From DASWHK01 sp036398215 (GTDB taxonomy: Bacteria; Acidobacteriota; UBA890), in the NCBI GenBank assembly GCA_036398215.1, contig DASWHK010000147.1:1-37862 (forward strand): a stretch of 37,862 bases of DNA, written 5' to 3'. Below the pieces are notes generated by a model. That model did no database searches, was not told the DNA's origin, and saw nothing but the letters and a program-made list of their open reading frames with translations. Both the position numbers and the translations under genes were made by a program. Below, in pieces: positions 36,069 through 37,862 of this stretch; position 1 is the first letter of the stretch, and every line of letters begins with the position of its first letter.

Positions 36069-36856
36069 GGCCGGCGCGCGCCTTGTCCTGGCGGGCCTTG
36101 CGCCCACTCGCCTCGCCACCGGTTGGCACGTTCGGGCTGGCCGTGCTGCTGGCGGCCGCCCTGGGGATCGCCGGCTGCGGCGGCGAGGTCGATCCGTTGG
36201 ACGCGGCGCGGGCCGCCTCCCGAGACCGCGATTCGACGCGGGCCATCGGCTATTACCAGCAGTACCTCGAGGAGAATCCCGACGACTACGACGTGCTGAA
36301 GGAGTACACGCTGACGCTCGGCGAGCGCTGGGCCTACGATGGCGGCGATCGCACGCCGATCATCGAGAACCTCGGCAGGCTCTACGAGATGCGGCCCTCC
36401 GACCAGGACGTCCAGGGGTTGCTCGCGGTGATGCTGGTCCGCGAGGGCCAGGCCGCGGCGGAGGCGCAGCGCTTCGAGGAAGCCGAGGAGGCCTTCCGGC
36501 GGGCGATCGCGGTGAACCCCGAGAGCGGCGCGGCGCAGTATCACCTGGGGATCCTCTTCGCCGAGCGCGGTGAGGCCGACCAGGCCTTCGCGCAATATCG
36601 GGCGGCGGCAGCCAAGCGGCCGCAAATCCCCGACCTCTACCTGCGCCTCGGGCGCGCCTATCTGGAGCGCGGCGACGCCGATCGCGCCATCACCACGCTG
36701 GGCCTGGTATTCGAGCTCGCCGGCTTCTCCACCTACCTGCTGCCGGCGGCGCATTGCAGCATGGCGCGCGCCTATGCCGCCCGCGGTATGGAGGAGGAAG
36801 CCGCCCGGCACCTGGATCGGGCCGAAGAGGGCTGCGAGCTCGACCGGAGTCCCTGA
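36065..36856 (+). CDS. TPR-repeat lipoprotein
   Basis: The 263-residue product has a lipoprotein signal ending LGIAGC (Cys38) and at least four tetratricopeptide units in the mature part: RAIGYYQQYLEENPDDYDVL, AQRFEEAEEAFRRAIAVNPE, AAQYHLGILFAERGEADQAF and LYLRLGRAYLERGDADRAIT. It should act as a periplasm-facing scaffold. The ATG at 36065 overlaps the stop codon of the preceding gene (ATGA). It converges on the ferredoxin gene with 67 nt between. No partner or pathway is evident. Confidence 0.88.
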   Translation: MRPARALSWRALRPLASPPVGTFGLAVLLAAALGIAGCGGEVDPLDAARAASRDRDSTRAIGYYQQYLEENPDDYDVLKEYTLTLGERWAYDGGDRTPIIENLGRLYEMRPSDQDVQGLLAVMLVREGQAAAEAQRFEEAEEAFRRAIAVNPESGAAQYHLGILFAERGEADQAFAQYRAAAAKRPQIPDLYLRLGRAYLERGDADRAITTLGLVFELAGFSTYLLPAAHCSMARAYAARGMEEEAARHLDRAEEGCELDRSP

Positions 36857-36923
36857 CTCACACGGCCACAACGCGATCGTTCGGCCGCAAGACGCCCCAC
36901 CGGCGGGGCAGGGGCCCTGCCTA

Positions 36924-37196
36924 CTACATGAACACGACCTCGGCGCGCTCCTCGAAGGCGCCGCGCTCGATCATGTCGATGGCGTCCCAGGGGCAGTAGC
37001 GGGCGCAGAGGACGCAGCCGATGCAGGTCTCCTTGTCGATCAGGACGTATTTCTCGGCCGGGTTCTCATCGGCCTGCACGAGATCGATGCAGTCCACCGG
37101 ACAAAAGACGATGCACGCCTCGCAGCCGGTGCAGTCGTCGCGGCGGACGATGGCGATGTGGGCCGATCTCTTCTTCGGGCGCTTTGCCGTAGCCAT
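36924..37196 (-). CDS. 2[4Fe-4S] ferredoxin
   Basis: A small electron carrier. The 90-residue product has two complete cluster motifs, CTGCEACIVFCPVDCI (about residues 22-37) and CIGCVLCARYCPWDAI (about 58-73), with the crossed CP arrangement of bacterial ferredoxins. A basic N-terminus (MATAKRPKKRS) precedes them and an acidic tail follows. The spacing between the motifs is longer than in clostridial ferredoxins. The ATG at 37196 is chosen because it gives a normal-length protein; the frame is open far upstream without family features. No obvious partner enzyme is adjacent. Confidence 0.92.
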   Translation of the reverse strand: MATAKRPKKRSAHIAIVRRDDCTGCEACIVFCPVDCIDLVQADENPAEKYVLIDKETCIGCVLCARYCPWDAIDMIERGAFEERAEVVFM

Positions 37197-37357
37197 GAGT
37201 GGGGTCGCCGGGGACGTGGGTATCGGAACGGTCGTCGCGCCGCCACCGGCTGCAGACCGGCGGCGCGCGAGGCTATCCAGAAGGTACCAGCTAGCCACTC
37301 TTCGTGAAAGTTGGGGCAATCGAAAGGGGCTTGTATTAGACCTGGGGCATGCCGAGC

Positions 37358-37377
37358 GCGTATACTGAGAAATACGC
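37358..37377. promoter_or_regulatory. putative -10 box with dyad before the TonB-like gene
   Basis: TATACT at 37361-37366 matches a -10 box and lies inside a short dyad GCGTAT-N8-ATACGC (37358-37377), a possible operator. No -35 hexamer at normal spacing is convincing. The gene starts about 45 nt downstream. Confidence 0.4.
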
Positions 37378-37410
37378 TTGCCCGCCACAACTCCCCCGCT
37401 GCGAACAACG

Positions 37411-37862
37411 ATGATCAAAGCCAGCATCCGTAGGCGCAAGAGGTCCACCAGGCCCCTGCCGGACCCCAATGCCCCGCGCTCCAGCCATTCCGACTCGATG
37501 GCCCCGGAGCTCATGCGGGAGTACCTCGTGGCCGAGACCGATCGGCGCGACTTGAAGGTCGCCGCCATCTGGGCGTTGGTGGCGCACTTCATCCTGTTCT
37601 TCATCGTGATGCCGGCGGGCTCGAGCGATCCGATCCCGCTGGACGACATCATGGCGACGACCATCGTCAAGCGCTACAAGCCACCGGCTCCGCCGGCGCA
37701 GCCCAAGAAGCAGGTCAAGAAAAACACCAACCCGATCCCGATCCCTGACCCGACGCCGGACGAGCCCGAGCCGATCCTCGATGAGGAGGCTGAGCTCGAG
37801 TTCGGCGACCCCGACGCCGAGTTCGACATCGGCCTGCCGAACGCGCCCCCGGGGCCTCCCGG
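37411..37862 (+). CDS. TonB/TolA-like energy-transducing protein, 3'-truncated by window end
   Basis: The frame runs open from the ATG to the edge (150 complete codons). The product has a basic cytoplasmic start (MIKASIRRRKRS), one transmembrane helix at about residues 56-71 (IWALVAHFILFFIVMP), then a Pro/Lys-rich stretch (YKPPAPPAQPKKQVKK) and a Pro/Asp/Glu-rich stretch (PDPTPDEPEPIL), as in TonB periplasmic linkers. The receptor-binding C-terminal domain would lie beyond the window. An exbB/exbD pair may follow, but that cannot be seen. Confidence 0.85.
   Translation, partial: MIKASIRRRKRSTRPLPDPNAPRSSHSDSMAPELMREYLVAETDRRDLKVAAIWALVAHFILFFIVMPAGSSDPIPLDDIMATTIVKRYKPPAPPAQPKKQVKKNTNPIPIPDPTPDEPEPILDEEAELEFGDPDAEFDIGLPNAPPGPP

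Noticed and set aside
36890..36920. Small GC-rich hairpin between the TPR lipoprotein and ferredoxin genes as a bidirectional terminator.
   Set aside because: The stem is only about five base pairs and has no U-run on either strand; in this composition such hairpins occur often by chance.

Overview
The window is a GC-rich chromosomal segment from a Gram-negative (diderm) bacterium. It carries a complete Tol-Pal system, several lipoproteins, Skp, TonB-type proteins, a type A RNase P RNA and a CIRCE-controlled groESL operon. The gene set and neighbourhoods (a short Fis-type HTH gene fused to purC by overlap, tolQRAB-pal-cpoB, recN next to an MTA phosphorylase and a PfkB kinase) fit best with Acidobacteriota, perhaps the Thermoanaerobaculia side. 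That placement is an inference, not proven by the sequence. Nearly all genes are housekeeping genes, and no prophage, insertion sequence or CRISPR array was seen.

Layout. 1-1377 (+): 3' part of nnrD and tsaE, converging on guaB. 1435-12296 (-): guaB, secA, comM, a five-LysM lytic transglycosylase (mltD type), an acylating aldehyde dehydrogenase and a bacterial microcompartment (BMC-H) shell protein. The last two form a small satellite microcompartment locus with its own promoter. 12466-14673 (+): an unknown lipoprotein, then recA, followed by a 158-nt near-palindromic element. 14871-16533 (-): a sodium:neurotransmitter-type symporter and a 30-residue one-helix protein. 16758-16830 (+): tRNA-Phe(GAA). 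17069-20035 (+): degenerate HD-GYP protein, double-ACT protein, purC and a Fis-type HTH gene, the last three overlapping. 20163-22438 (+): promoter, CIRCE, groES, groEL, terminator. 22544-23680 (+): skp and rnpB. 23679-29451 (-): ssb, then (read upward) cpoB, pal, tolB, tolA, tolR, tolQ. 29571-33893 (+): recN, mtnP, PfkB kinase, coaX. 33890-34246 (-): HU with a strong promoter. 34509-36856 (+): an unknown 519-residue protein and a TPR lipoprotein. 36924-37196 (-): a 2[4Fe-4S] ferredoxin. 37411-end (+): the start of a TonB/TolA-like protein.

The most unusual part is the microcompartment pair at 9994-12296. A single hexameric shell protein is co-transcribed with a CoA-acylating aldehyde dehydrogenase. 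That enzyme carries a long disordered C-terminal extension with an amphipathic helix of the encapsulation-peptide kind, and it ends in a short module resembling the N-termini of EutQ and EutT. No pentamer, trimer, phosphotransacylase, alcohol dehydrogenase or signature enzyme is present here, so the rest of the compartment would have to be encoded elsewhere. Other points of note are the palindrome after recA, the transporter micropeptide, the unusually long P1 helix of RNase P RNA running into the ssb stop codon, a Tat-like signal on TolB, and an HD-GYP protein lacking several metal ligands.
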